DNA of 64,000 nt from Murinocardiopsis flavida (GTDB taxonomy: Bacteria; Actinomycetota; Actinomycetes; Streptosporangiales; Streptosporangiaceae), in assembly GCF_003014485.1 (NCBI RefSeq), contig NZ_PYGA01000001.1, positions 62,001 to 126,000 on the forward strand, read 5' to 3'. The notes under the pieces were generated by a model. It did no database searches and had not been told where the DNA came from. It saw nothing but the letters and a program-made list of their open reading frames with translations. A program made the position numbers and the translations under genes. Each line of letters opens with the position of its first letter. Positions within the stretch are counted from its first letter, which is position 1. Below, one piece after another: positions 1 to 7,772 of this stretch.

Positions 1-633
1 GTAGGCCCACACCACGGTTTGCACGCGGTCGCGGGTACCGATCTTGGTCATGGCCCGTCCGAGGTGCGACTTGACCGTGCTCGTCTCGATGAACAGCTCC
101 CGGCCGATCTCGGCGTTCGACATCCCCTGCGCGAGCAGGCGCACGATCTCGGTCTCGCGGGTCGTCAGCAGGCCGAGGACCGCGGAATCGGCCTGGTGCG
201 CGGGCCTGCGGCGGGCGAACTCGGCCATCACCCGCCGGGTGACGGCCTGGTCGACCAGGCCGTAGCCGCCCGCGAGCCGGCGCACGGCGTCGATGAGGTC
301 GTCGGGGTCGGTGTCCTTGAGGATGAACCCGCCGGCGCCGGCCTCCAGTGCCCCGAAGACGTACTCGTCCAGGTCGAAGGTCGTGACGATGAGGATCTCG
401 GGGGCGTCCGCTGCGGCATCGGCGAGGATGCGGCGGGTCGCCGACAGCCCGTCGCCGCCGGGCATCCGCACGTCCATGCAGATCACGTCGGGTTTCAGTC
501 GTTCGGCGAGCTCGACCGCCGTGGGGCCGTCACCGCACTCGCCGACCACCTCGATGTCGTCGGCGAGGGTGAGGATGACGCGGAACCCGGCCCGGACGAT
601 GGTCTGGTCGTCGACGAGGAGCACCCTGATCAC
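1..633 (-). CDS. NarL/LuxR-type response regulator (3' end beyond the window)
   Basis: This is a two-component DNA-binding response regulator; about 211 codons are visible and the C-terminus runs off the left edge. The receiver domain has the acidic pair D8/D9 and the phospho-acceptor D54 in the context CMDVRMPGGDG. A LuxR-type helix-turn-helix follows, with the typical stretch SNAEIGRELFIETSTVKSHL. The GTG start at 631-633 shares one base with the TAG stop of the upstream kinase gene (TAGTG), and a GGAGGAGG ribosome site lies inside the kinase end. The regulator is therefore translationally coupled to the kinase and almost certainly its partner. The target genes are unknown; the adjacent hydrolase gene and the regulator's own operon are candidates. 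Confidence 0.93.
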   Translation of the reverse strand, partial: MIRVLLVDDQTIVRAGFRVILTLADDIEVVGECGDGPTAVELAERLKPDVICMDVRMPGGDGLSATRRILADAAADAPEILIVTTFDLDEYVFGALEAGAGGFILKDTDPDDLIDAVRRLAGGYGLVDQAVTRRVMAEFARRRPAHQADSAVLGLLTTRETEIVRLLAQGMSNAEIGRELFIETSTVKSHLGRAMTKIGTRDRVQTVVWAY

Positions 634-2063
634 TACGCCTCCTCCTGCCCGGCGGCCTTGGTGCGGGCCGGGGCGGTCTCGTTGCCGACGGGCAGGTCCA
701 ATCGGACCCGCCACCCGCCCTCGGCGGTCGGGCCGGCCGCCAGTTCGGCGCCGACGAGCTGCGCCCGCTCCCGCATCCCCAGGAGGCCCAGGCCGCGCGG
801 CGCGCCCGCCGGCTTCCCGCTCGCGGCCGGCCGGCCGTCGCCCGTCTCGTTCTCGACCCGCAGGACGATCCGCGAATCACGGTAGTGCAGCAGCACCCGC
901 ACCGGTGTGTTCGGCGCGTGCTCGCGGGCGTTGGACAGCGCCTCCTGCGCGACCCGGTAGACGGTGACATCGGCGACCGGCGGCAGGCCGTACGGTTCGC
1001 CCTCGCGCTCCAGGGCGACCGAGCCGCCCAGCGCCTGCTCGGCCCCTACCAGGCGGTCGAGCGCCGCGGCCCCGGGGACCGGCGCCCCGCTCGCCCCGGG
1101 GAGCGTCCCCCCGCCCCCGGACGGGTCGGCCGCCTCCCCCGGTTCGCGCAGCGCCCCGACGACCAGTCGCAGGTTGTCGAGGGTCTCCCTGCCCTGCGAG
1201 CGGACCCAGGCCGTCGCCTCGCGGGCCGCGTTGTCGTCGCGGCCGATCAGCAGCTCCGCGGCGCCCAGCTGCACGACCATCCCGGACAGGTGGTGGGCGG
1301 CGATGTCGTGCAGTTCGCGTGCCATACGCGCCCGTTCGGCCATGATCGCGCCCTCGGCCCTCTCCCGCTGCCGCTGGACGTCCTCCGCGGCGCGGAGCCG
1401 GGTCAGGTCGGCGTAGCGCCGCCGCGTCGCCACGTGCGCGCCGACCAGCGCCGGGACCGCGTAGCTGAAAAGGGCGGCGATGAGAAGCCCGCCAACCAGG
1501 ATCCCGTTCCCCACCAGGCTCCACGGTTGCGAGACGGGTGCCGCGCCGGGCGCCGCGAGCGCGTCGAGCAGCGTCCCGGCGACCAGCGCGCCGGGGACCC
1601 CGATGAGGGCGGCGGCCGCGGCGAGGACTCGCAGCAGCCGGTGCGGCGGCAGCAGGGTGCCGCAGGTGTAGGCGGCGATGAACGGAGCGAGGCCCTGCAT
1701 CGACGAGTCCGGGGGCACCAGCGACAGGATCACCAGGTGGACGAGCACAACAGTGGCCAGGCACAGGACGGGCCGGCTGCGCCGCACGCAGAGCACCAGG
1801 GACTGGACGGACACCGCGGCGGCGAGCAGGGCCACGGCGCCCGGCGGGAGGCGGACGCCGTCCTCCTCCGCGAGGAGGACGACGAACGCCCAGAGCATCG
1901 CGCCGGAGACCGGCAGCACCACCGCGGCCAGCAGTCCGTCGCGGGCCAGTGGCGTCCGCAGCCCGAGGCGGTCGAGTGCGTCGTCCAGCCGGGCCGGGGC
2001 CCGCGGGTCCCGGGTGTCGTGCGCGCGGACGGGGCCGCGCGCCAAGGCATCGTCGTCGGTCAT
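633..2063 (-). CDS. Sensor histidine kinase, HisKA_3 family
   Basis: This 476-residue membrane kinase has about six hydrophobic segments in its first 220 residues. A dimerisation/phospho-acceptor helix follows around residue 250 (motif ARELHDIAAHHLSGM, with the phosphorylated His in ELHD), and then a HATPase_c domain (VAQEALSNAREHA as the N-box; GLGLLGMRERAQ as the G-box). This layout is normal for NarL-partner kinases of actinomycetes that sense a membrane or cell-wall signal. No separate extracellular sensor domain is visible, so the signal is probably perceived in the membrane segments. The start ATG at 2061-2063 has only a weak ribosome site. The gene overlaps the downstream regulator gene by one base. 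Confidence 0.93.
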   Translation of the reverse strand: MTDDDALARGPVRAHDTRDPRAPARLDDALDRLGLRTPLARDGLLAAVVLPVSGAMLWAFVVLLAEEDGVRLPPGAVALLAAAVSVQSLVLCVRRSRPVLCLATVVLVHLVILSLVPPDSSMQGLAPFIAAYTCGTLLPPHRLLRVLAAAAALIGVPGALVAGTLLDALAAPGAAPVSQPWSLVGNGILVGGLLIAALFSYAVPALVGAHVATRRRYADLTRLRAAEDVQRQRERAEGAIMAERARMARELHDIAAHHLSGMVVQLGAAELLIGRDDNAAREATAWVRSQGRETLDNLRLVVGALREPGEAADPSGGGGTLPGASGAPVPGAAALDRLVGAEQALGGSVALEREGEPYGLPPVADVTVYRVAQEALSNAREHAPNTPVRVLLHYRDSRIVLRVENETGDGRPAASGKPAGAPRGLGLLGMRERAQLVGAELAAGPTAEGGWRVRLDLPVGNETAPARTKAAGQEEA

Positions 2064-2167
2064 CAGCCATCACCGGTCTCGTCAGGGGTCGTGTGCATGA
2101 TGCCGTGCCGGCCGCAGCGGGGCCGCCGGGGTCCGCGTCCCCGGCGCCCCGCGTGCGCGCCCGGCGG

Positions 2168-4198
2168 TCAGTACGTGACGTCGAGGGAGAGCAGGCCGAA
2201 GACCGCGGCGAAGGACGCCGTCCCGACCAGCGCCAGCAGGACGAGCGCGCTGCCCAGGCACCGCAGCCGGCCGGAGCGGCGCCGGACGTCGTCGAACAGG
2301 ACCACCGCCGCGGGTGCGATGGCGACGACGCCGAGCCACTGCGCCCCGGCGAGAGCGTACAGCGCATCCTCGGGCACCTCCTGGAAGCCCATGGCCATGA
2401 GGATGGCGGCGATCCAGCCGGCGAGCGCAGCCAGTGCGCTCGCCACCCCCAGGCGGGTCAGGATGCGGGCCGGCCGGCCGGCCCGGTCCCGTGCGGGCAG
2501 CGACAGGCGGCGGCGCACAATGGCGCCGATGGGCCAGGACAGGACGGCGGTGAGCAGGACGGCGAGAGCGGAGACGAGCACCGGGAGCGCGAGGGACGCC
2601 TCGCGTGCGGTGTCGACGCGCAGGAGGGTGAACGCCGCGGCGAAGCCGATCGCCTCCACCTGCCCGTCCCGCACCCGCATCGACAGGATCCGCTGCCCCC
2701 CGACCTCGCGCCACACCCAGGGCTCGACCTCCTCGTAGACCGTGGGGAGCGAGTTCATGTCCTCCGGGCCCGGGGCGACCTGGATCGTGCCGTCCGCACG
2801 CGCGACGACCTGCGTCTGCCCGCCGAGCACGCCGATGGCGTTCAGGAACGTGCTCTCCATCGCCCGCGAGCTCTCGTAGGTGCCCTCGGCGATCGCGGCG
2901 TGCTCGGCCGCCGTCGGCTCCACCGGGGTGTCCGCCTCGCCCGACTCGGGGAAGTAGCGGTCGCCGAACCCGGCGAGGATCTCCTCCCGGAGCAGGTGGC
3001 TGTCGGCCTCCCCGTATCCGTTGCCGTTGAGGCTCAGGAAGATCCCCGTGTCCTCGTCGGGGTAGATGCGCAGGTGGGAGTGGAAGTAGTTGGTGTCTCC
3101 CCCATGGCCGAGGGCCCGGTGTCCGTTGCGGTCCTCCTCGAAGAAGCCCTGCGTCATTCGCGGCCCGTTGGCGAGACCGCCCAGGGAGTCCTCTTCGAGT
3201 GCCGGCGTGTGCATGAGGTCGAGCGACTCGGCGCTCAGCGGGGCCTGGGCGGCGTCCAGGCCGCCCAGGTGAGCGCGCATGAACTTCGCCATGTCGGTCG
3301 CCGTCGCGGACATCCCGCCGGCGGGCACGCCCGCGACGACCTCGAAGGGCGCGGCCTGCTCGGTGTCGGAGCCGTAGCCGTTCGCGACGTGCTTCGCCAG
3401 GCCGCCGGTGAGCGGCTGGGCGAAGGAGGAGGAGTCCATGCCCACCGGCTCGAACACGTTGCGCTGGACGTACTCCTCGAAGGGGACGCCGCTGACCCGC
3501 TCGACGATGTACCCGGCGAGCGCGTTGCCGTAGTTGGAGTAGGCGGGGACCGTGCCCGGTGCGTAGATCTGCTCAGGGGGGTCGGTGACCAGGTGCTCGC
3601 GCAGGTCCGGCTCGGCGTCCTCGGGCAGGATCATGTCCGCGACCCGCTCCTCGTAGCCGGGGGTGTGGGTCAGCAGGTGGCGGACCGTGACGGGGTCGTC
3701 GAAGGACGAGGGCGCCGTGAAGTCGAGGTACTCGTTGACGTCGGTGTCCAGGTCCAGCTCGCCCTTCTCCACTAGCTGCATCACGGCCGTCGCGGTGGCG
3801 AGCTTCGACACCGACCCCACCCGGAAGAGCGTCTTCTCGGGGTCGACCGGCACCGGGTCGCCCCCGTCCGCACCGGTGTCGGCGTAGCCGTAGCCGCGCG
3901 CGGCGAGGAGCTCGCCGTCCTTGACGACGCTGATCGCGGCGCCGGGGATCCCGGTCTTGTCGAGCGCACCGGGGACCAGGCCGTCGAGCCAGGTGTTGAG
4001 GTCCCGCGCACCGAGTTCCGCCGTGCCGGCGACGGGGGTCGCGGGGACGGGGGGCGTCTCCGCGACGGGCCCGGCGCAGCCGCCGGCGAGCACAGCGGCG
4101 GCCGCGGCAGCGGCCAGCGCGGTCAGCAGCCTCCGGCCGCGCCGCGGCACGGGCCGGCCGGCAGTGGGGGGTACGCGGCTTGCTTCGGCGAGGTACAC
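2168..4198 (-). CDS. Serine beta-lactamase-like hydrolase, lipoprotein with C-terminal membrane segments
   Basis: This 676-residue protein belongs to the class C beta-lactamase/DD-peptidase-like family. It begins with a basic stretch and a hydrophobic signal ending in the lipobox L37-A-G-G-C41, so it is probably lipid-anchored outside the cell. The catalytic SxxK motif is S129-V-S-K132, and the second motif is Y220-S-N. After about residue 540 come three or four membrane spans, an extension found in a subset of actinobacterial members. The family includes peptidases, esterases and D-aminopeptidases, and the substrate cannot be read from the sequence. It lies directly upstream of the two-component operon on the same strand (104-bp gap), so the kinase could respond to the envelope process it affects; that is inference. 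Confidence 0.85.
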   Translation of the reverse strand: MYLAEASRVPPTAGRPVPRRGRRLLTALAAAAAAAVLAGGCAGPVAETPPVPATPVAGTAELGARDLNTWLDGLVPGALDKTGIPGAAISVVKDGELLAARGYGYADTGADGGDPVPVDPEKTLFRVGSVSKLATATAVMQLVEKGELDLDTDVNEYLDFTAPSSFDDPVTVRHLLTHTPGYEERVADMILPEDAEPDLREHLVTDPPEQIYAPGTVPAYSNYGNALAGYIVERVSGVPFEEYVQRNVFEPVGMDSSSFAQPLTGGLAKHVANGYGSDTEQAAPFEVVAGVPAGGMSATATDMAKFMRAHLGGLDAAQAPLSAESLDLMHTPALEEDSLGGLANGPRMTQGFFEEDRNGHRALGHGGDTNYFHSHLRIYPDEDTGIFLSLNGNGYGEADSHLLREEILAGFGDRYFPESGEADTPVEPTAAEHAAIAEGTYESSRAMESTFLNAIGVLGGQTQVVARADGTIQVAPGPEDMNSLPTVYEEVEPWVWREVGGQRILSMRVRDGQVEAIGFAAAFTLLRVDTAREASLALPVLVSALAVLLTAVLSWPIGAIVRRRLSLPARDRAGRPARILTRLGVASALAALAGWIAAILMAMGFQEVPEDALYALAGAQWLGVVAIAPAAVVLFDDVRRRSGRLRCLGSALVLLALVGTASFAAVFGLLSLDVTY

Positions 4199-4369
4199 GA
4201 ACTCTCTCCTGCTCCATAGGCGCCTCGGGCGCCGGACCGCGTCCGTGGTCCGGTCGCACCGCTGCTGTCGCCCTCAAGCCTTGTGGAGCAGGCCCCCGCG
4301 GCACAGCCCCCGCGGGTCCACATCGGAATTGCGACCTTTGGCGGAGGCGGCCGCCGTCTCAGGGAGCGG

Positions 4370-5422
4370 TCACAGGGAGCCGCCCGCGCGGTTGGTGCGG
4401 ACGATGAGGTAGACGAGGTAGGGCGCGCCCAGGACGCCCGTGACGACGCCGACCGGGAAGCGCGTCCCGAACGCGTACTGGCCGCAGAAGTCGGCGACGA
4501 GCACCAGGAGCGCGCCGACCAGCGCGGCGGGCACCAGCAGTGATCCGCCCGGCCCCACGATGCGGGCCGCGATGGGGCCGGAGAGGAAGGCGACGAAGGC
4601 GATCGGCCCGGCGGCGGCGGTCGCGAAGGCGATGAGGCCGACGGCGGCGACGATGACGATGATGCGCGTGCGTTCGACGCGCACACCGAGCGCCGCCGCG
4701 GTGTCGTCGCCCAGCTGCATCATGGAGAGGTCGCGCGACCGGCTGAGCAGCAGCGGCCCCAGTACGGCCAGCGCCAGGGCGACCGGCACGGCCTCGTCCC
4801 ACGTCGTGCCGTTCAGGCTGCCGGTCAGCCACCGCATCGCCTCCTGGAGGTCCCACTCCGCCGCCCGGGAGAGCACGTAGCTGGTGACGCTGTCGAGCAT
4901 GGCGGCGATGCCGATGCCGATCAGGATGAGGCGGGTGCCGGCCACCCCGTCCTTGAACGCCAGGAGGTAGATGAGCATGGCCACGCCCAGCCCGGCGACG
5001 ATCGCGAAAACCGACACCTCGAAGTCCCCGAGGGACAGCACCACGATCGCGAAGGCCGCCGCCGCGCTCGCGCCGGAGCTGATGCCGATGATGTCGGGGC
5101 TCGCGAGGGGGTTGCGCAGCATCGTCTGGAAGGAGACCCCGCCGAGGCCGAAGCAGAGCCCCGCGGCGGCGGCGAGCACCGCACGGGGCAGCCGGAGGGT
5201 GCCGACGGTGAACGACGCGCCGGGCACCTGCTCGCCGAGGATCACCCGCATGACCTCCCCCGGCGGGTAGAACGTCCGCCCGACCATCAGGGTGGTGGCG
5301 AACGCCGCGGCGATGAGGAGGGCGAGGACGCCGAGGAGGACGCGCCGCCGCGCGGCCCGGCGGCCCCGGCCGCGGGCCAGCGCGTCCGCGGCGGCGGGAC
5401 GCGTGACGGTTTCCGCGCTCAC
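4370..5422 (-). CDS. Iron-siderophore ABC transporter permease (FecCD family), second permease
   Basis: This is a 350-residue FecCD-type permease with about ten membrane spans. Family signatures are visible: FGLGGVSFQTMLRNPLASPD near the N-terminal third, and GPIAFVAFLSGPIAARIVGPG in the C-terminal half, the region that contacts the ATPase. It moves ferric siderophores across the cytoplasmic membrane together with the binding protein and the other permease. The GTG start at 5420-5422 overlaps the stop of the preceding permease (GTGA). It is the last gene of the operon: no ATPase gene follows, and the next gene is the unrelated hydrolase after 171 bp. Confidence 0.94.
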   Translation of the reverse strand: MSAETVTRPAAADALARGRGRRAARRRVLLGVLALLIAAAFATTLMVGRTFYPPGEVMRVILGEQVPGASFTVGTLRLPRAVLAAAAGLCFGLGGVSFQTMLRNPLASPDIIGISSGASAAAAFAIVVLSLGDFEVSVFAIVAGLGVAMLIYLLAFKDGVAGTRLILIGIGIAAMLDSVTSYVLSRAAEWDLQEAMRWLTGSLNGTTWDEAVPVALALAVLGPLLLSRSRDLSMMQLGDDTAAALGVRVERTRIIVIVAAVGLIAFATAAAGPIAFVAFLSGPIAARIVGPGGSLLVPAALVGALLVLVADFCGQYAFGTRFPVGVVTGVLGAPYLVYLIVRTNRAGGSL

Positions 5423-6462
5423 AGGCTGCGCACCTGCTGCCTGCGGACGATGTAGATGAAGAACGGCGCGCCGATCAGCGCCGTCACGATCCCCACGGCG
5501 ACCTCCTCGGGGCGGGCCACCACCCGGCCGACGACGTCCGCCGCGGTGAGCAGGGACGCGCCCAGCAGGGCGGAGAACGGCAGCAGCCACCGGTGGTCGA
5601 CACCGACCAGCAGGCGGCACGCGTGGGGCACGACGAGGCCGACGAACCCGATGGGGCCCGTGACCGCCGTTGCGGCGCCGCACAGCGTCACGGCGCCGAG
5701 CGCGCCGCCGCCCCGCGCGAGGGCGACGCGCTCGCCGAGCCCGGCCGCCAGCTCGTCGCCCAGCGCGAGGGCGTTCAGGGACCGTGCCGACAGCAGGCTG
5801 ATGGCGGCCCCCGCCGCGAGGAAGGGCAGGACGTGCGCGATGCCGTCGTAGGACGCCCCGCCGACGCCGCCGACCTGCCACAACCGGAACCCGCCGGCCA
5901 CGTCGTTGCGCGGGAGCGCGACGGCGCTGACGAGCGAGGCGGCGGCCGCCGACGTGGCGGCGCCCGCGAGCGCGAGCTTCAGCGGGGTGGCGCCGCCCCG
6001 GCCCAGCGCGCCGACCGTGTAGACGAACGCGGCCGCGGCCGCTGCGCCCGCGATCGCGACCCAGATGTAGCTGGTCGGCGCGGCGAGGCCGAAGAAGACG
6101 ATCCCCGTGACCACGGCCAGCGAGGCCCCCATGTTCACGCCGAGGATGCCGGGGTCGGCCAGCGGGTTGCGGGTGACCCCCTGCATCACGGCGCCGGACA
6201 GGCCGAGTGCGGCGCCGACGACGACGGCGAGCAGCGTGCGCGGGATGCGTTTCGCGACCGCCGCCTGCTCCAGGGTCGCGTCCGTACCGGCCAGGGCCGC
6301 GGTGATGTCGGCGATGCCGACGTTGCGCGACCCCAGCGCGACCGAGGCGAGCATGAGCAGAGCCAGTGCGAGGAGCGCCGCGAGCAGCCAGAGGATCCGC
6401 ACCCGCACCGGGCGCCGTACGGCGGCGGGGTCCGGTGCGGGTGCGGTGCCGACCGGTGTCAT
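5419..6462 (-). CDS. Iron-siderophore ABC transporter permease (FecCD family), first permease
   Basis: This is a 347-residue FecCD permease with about ten membrane segments. It carries the family signatures LGLSGAVMQGVTRNPLADPG and TGPIGFVGLVVPHACRLLVG. It pairs with the neighbouring permease to form the heterodimeric channel of a siderophore importer. The ATG start at 6460-6462 overlaps the binding-protein stop (ATGA), and its own stop overlaps the start of the second permease (GTGA), so the three genes form one tightly coupled operon under the iron box at 7520-7538. Confidence 0.94.
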   Translation of the reverse strand: MTPVGTAPAPDPAAVRRPVRVRILWLLAALLALALLMLASVALGSRNVGIADITAALAGTDATLEQAAVAKRIPRTLLAVVVGAALGLSGAVMQGVTRNPLADPGILGVNMGASLAVVTGIVFFGLAAPTSYIWVAIAGAAAAAAFVYTVGALGRGGATPLKLALAGAATSAAAASLVSAVALPRNDVAGGFRLWQVGGVGGASYDGIAHVLPFLAAGAAISLLSARSLNALALGDELAAGLGERVALARGGGALGAVTLCGAATAVTGPIGFVGLVVPHACRLLVGVDHRWLLPFSALLGASLLTAADVVGRVVARPEEVAVGIVTALIGAPFFIYIVRRQQVRSL

Positions 6463-7493
6463 TCGGCCTTGCCGGCGACCTTGGCGAGTTCCGTGACGTA
6501 GTCGTCGAGCACCCACGGGATGGACAGCGGGGTGGGGTTCGCCGCGGTGCTCAGCGGGGTGCCGTCGGGGAGGAGGAACACCGACTCGCGTTCGACGGCG
6601 GGGAGCTTGGCGAGCAGCGGGTCGTCCTCGATGATGCCGAGGAGCTTGCCGTCCTCGTCGCCGTAGCCGGTGATGACGTCGACGTCGTTGAAGTCGTCGA
6701 TCTGCTCGGCGCTCTTGGTGAGCGCGAACTTGTCGGTGCCCTCCGACGCCTTCGCGATGCTGTCGGGGATGGTCATCCCGAGGTCCTCGAAGAAGAGGGT
6801 CCGGGTGTCGTGCGTGGTGTAGAAGCCGACCTCGCTGACGTCGTTCGGGTCGACGTGGGTCATGAACATCGCCGACTTGCCCTTGACCTCCGGGTGCTTC
6901 GCGACGGTCTTGTCGATCTCCTTCTCCAGGTCGGCGATCAGCTCGTCGCCCTCGTCGGCCATGCCGATGGCCTGGCTGTTCAGCTCGATGGTCTCGCGCC
7001 ACGGCGTGGCCCAGGGCGCGTCCGGGTAGGCCACGACCGGGGCGATCTCGCTGAGGGTCTCGTAGTCCTTCTTGGTCAGCCCGGAGTACGAGGCGAGGAT
7101 GACGTCGGGCCGCGTGTCGGCGACCGCCTCGAAGTCGATGCCGTCGGTCTCGTCGAACAGGACCGGGGTCTTCGCGTCGAGCTCCGTCAGCTTCTCGTCG
7201 ACCCACGGCAGGACGCCGTCGTCGTTGTCGTCGCCGAAGTCGGCCGACGCCATGCCGACGGGCACGACGCCGAGCGCCAGCGGCACCTCGTGGTTGGCCC
7301 AGTTCACGGTGGCGACGCGCGCCGGCTTCGACTCGATGGTCGTGGTGCCCAGCGCGTGCTTGATCTCGATGGGGTATTCGCCGGATCCGCCGGCGGCGGA
7401 GTCGTCCTCGGCGCCCGAACGGCCACCGCAGGCGGCGAGGCTCAGGACTGCGACTGTGGCGGCTGCGACGGCCGCGAACCGATGTGAGCGCAT
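6459..7493 (-). CDS. Iron-siderophore substrate-binding lipoprotein
   Basis: This is an extracytoplasmic binding protein of the FepB/FhuD type. The start chosen is the ATG giving MRSHRFAAV, a signal peptide that ends in the lipobox LAAC with the lipidated Cys at residue 22. A GTG five codons upstream (7508) is an alternative, but its only ribosome-site-like bases touch the start codon. The mature part has the two-lobed periplasmic-binding layout, including the segment DFEAVADTRPDVILASYSGLT usual in ferric-siderophore binders (interrupted here only for quoting). It is the first gene of the operon and should be derepressed in low iron. Confidence 0.92.
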   Translation of the reverse strand: MRSHRFAAVAAATVAVLSLAACGGRSGAEDDSAAGGSGEYPIEIKHALGTTTIESKPARVATVNWANHEVPLALGVVPVGMASADFGDDNDDGVLPWVDEKLTELDAKTPVLFDETDGIDFEAVADTRPDVILASYSGLTKKDYETLSEIAPVVAYPDAPWATPWRETIELNSQAIGMADEGDELIADLEKEIDKTVAKHPEVKGKSAMFMTHVDPNDVSEVGFYTTHDTRTLFFEDLGMTIPDSIAKASEGTDKFALTKSAEQIDDFNDVDVITGYGDEDGKLLGIIEDDPLLAKLPAVERESVFLLPDGTPLSTAANPTPLSIPWVLDDYVTELAKVAGKAE

Positions 7494-7519
7494 CAAAGTG
7501 AGGTCCACTCCCGAATGAA

Positions 7520-7538
7520 TGAGGCTTGCCTAACCTAA
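7520..7538 (-). promoter_or_regulatory. IdeR/DmdR-type iron box
   Basis: On the minus strand the 19 bp read TTAGGTTAGGCAAGCCTCA. By eye this matches 16 of 19 positions of the actinobacterial IdeR/DtxR consensus. It lies just upstream of the siderophore transporter operon, overlapping the expected -10/start region, so iron-loaded IdeR should repress the operon. Confidence 0.88.
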
Positions 7539-7624
7539 ATTAGCAGGCGGCCCCAAGACCCGAATACCGGGAGGTGGGTAACGGAACTCCCCCACAGGCC
7601 GAGAAAGTGGGACCAAGGTGACGC

Positions 7625-7653
7625 TTGTCACTTCGGCCGGGCAAACCTATTCT
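7625..7653 (+). promoter_or_regulatory. Near-consensus sigma-70 promoter for the sugar-dehydrogenase gene
   Basis: TTGTCA at 7625-7630 and TATTCT at 7648-7653 are separated by exactly 17 bp, a good housekeeping promoter for such a GC-rich genome. The predicted start of transcription falls inside the operator that follows. Confidence 0.7.
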
Positions 7654-7679
7654 TGTGAAAGCGCTTTCGGAAGCGCTTA
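7654..7679 (+). promoter_or_regulatory. LacI-family operator (GAAAGCGCTTTC plus a second AAGCGCTT)
   Basis: A perfect 12-bp palindrome, GAAAGCGCTTTC, is followed immediately by a second GGAAGCGCTTAC-like half-site pair. The central GCGC with AAA/TTT flanks is typical of LacI/GalR-family operators, including catabolite and cellulose/chitin-type sites. It begins right after the -10 box, a position where a repressor would block transcription. No LacI-family gene lies in this window. Confidence 0.75.
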
Positions 7680-7772
7680 CATCCGATCCCCGACCATCCC
7701 GCCTTTCCTCCTGAGACAACCGTTCGAGGTCGGCGCCTGCTGCGGCGAGTGACCCAGACAGGGAGTTCAGCA

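Noticed and set aside
885-2738. Very long open frames opposite real genes (for example on the plus strand here)
   Set aside because: They are low-complexity Arg/Pro/Ala/Gly-rich mirror frames of well-supported genes, an effect of the high GC content.
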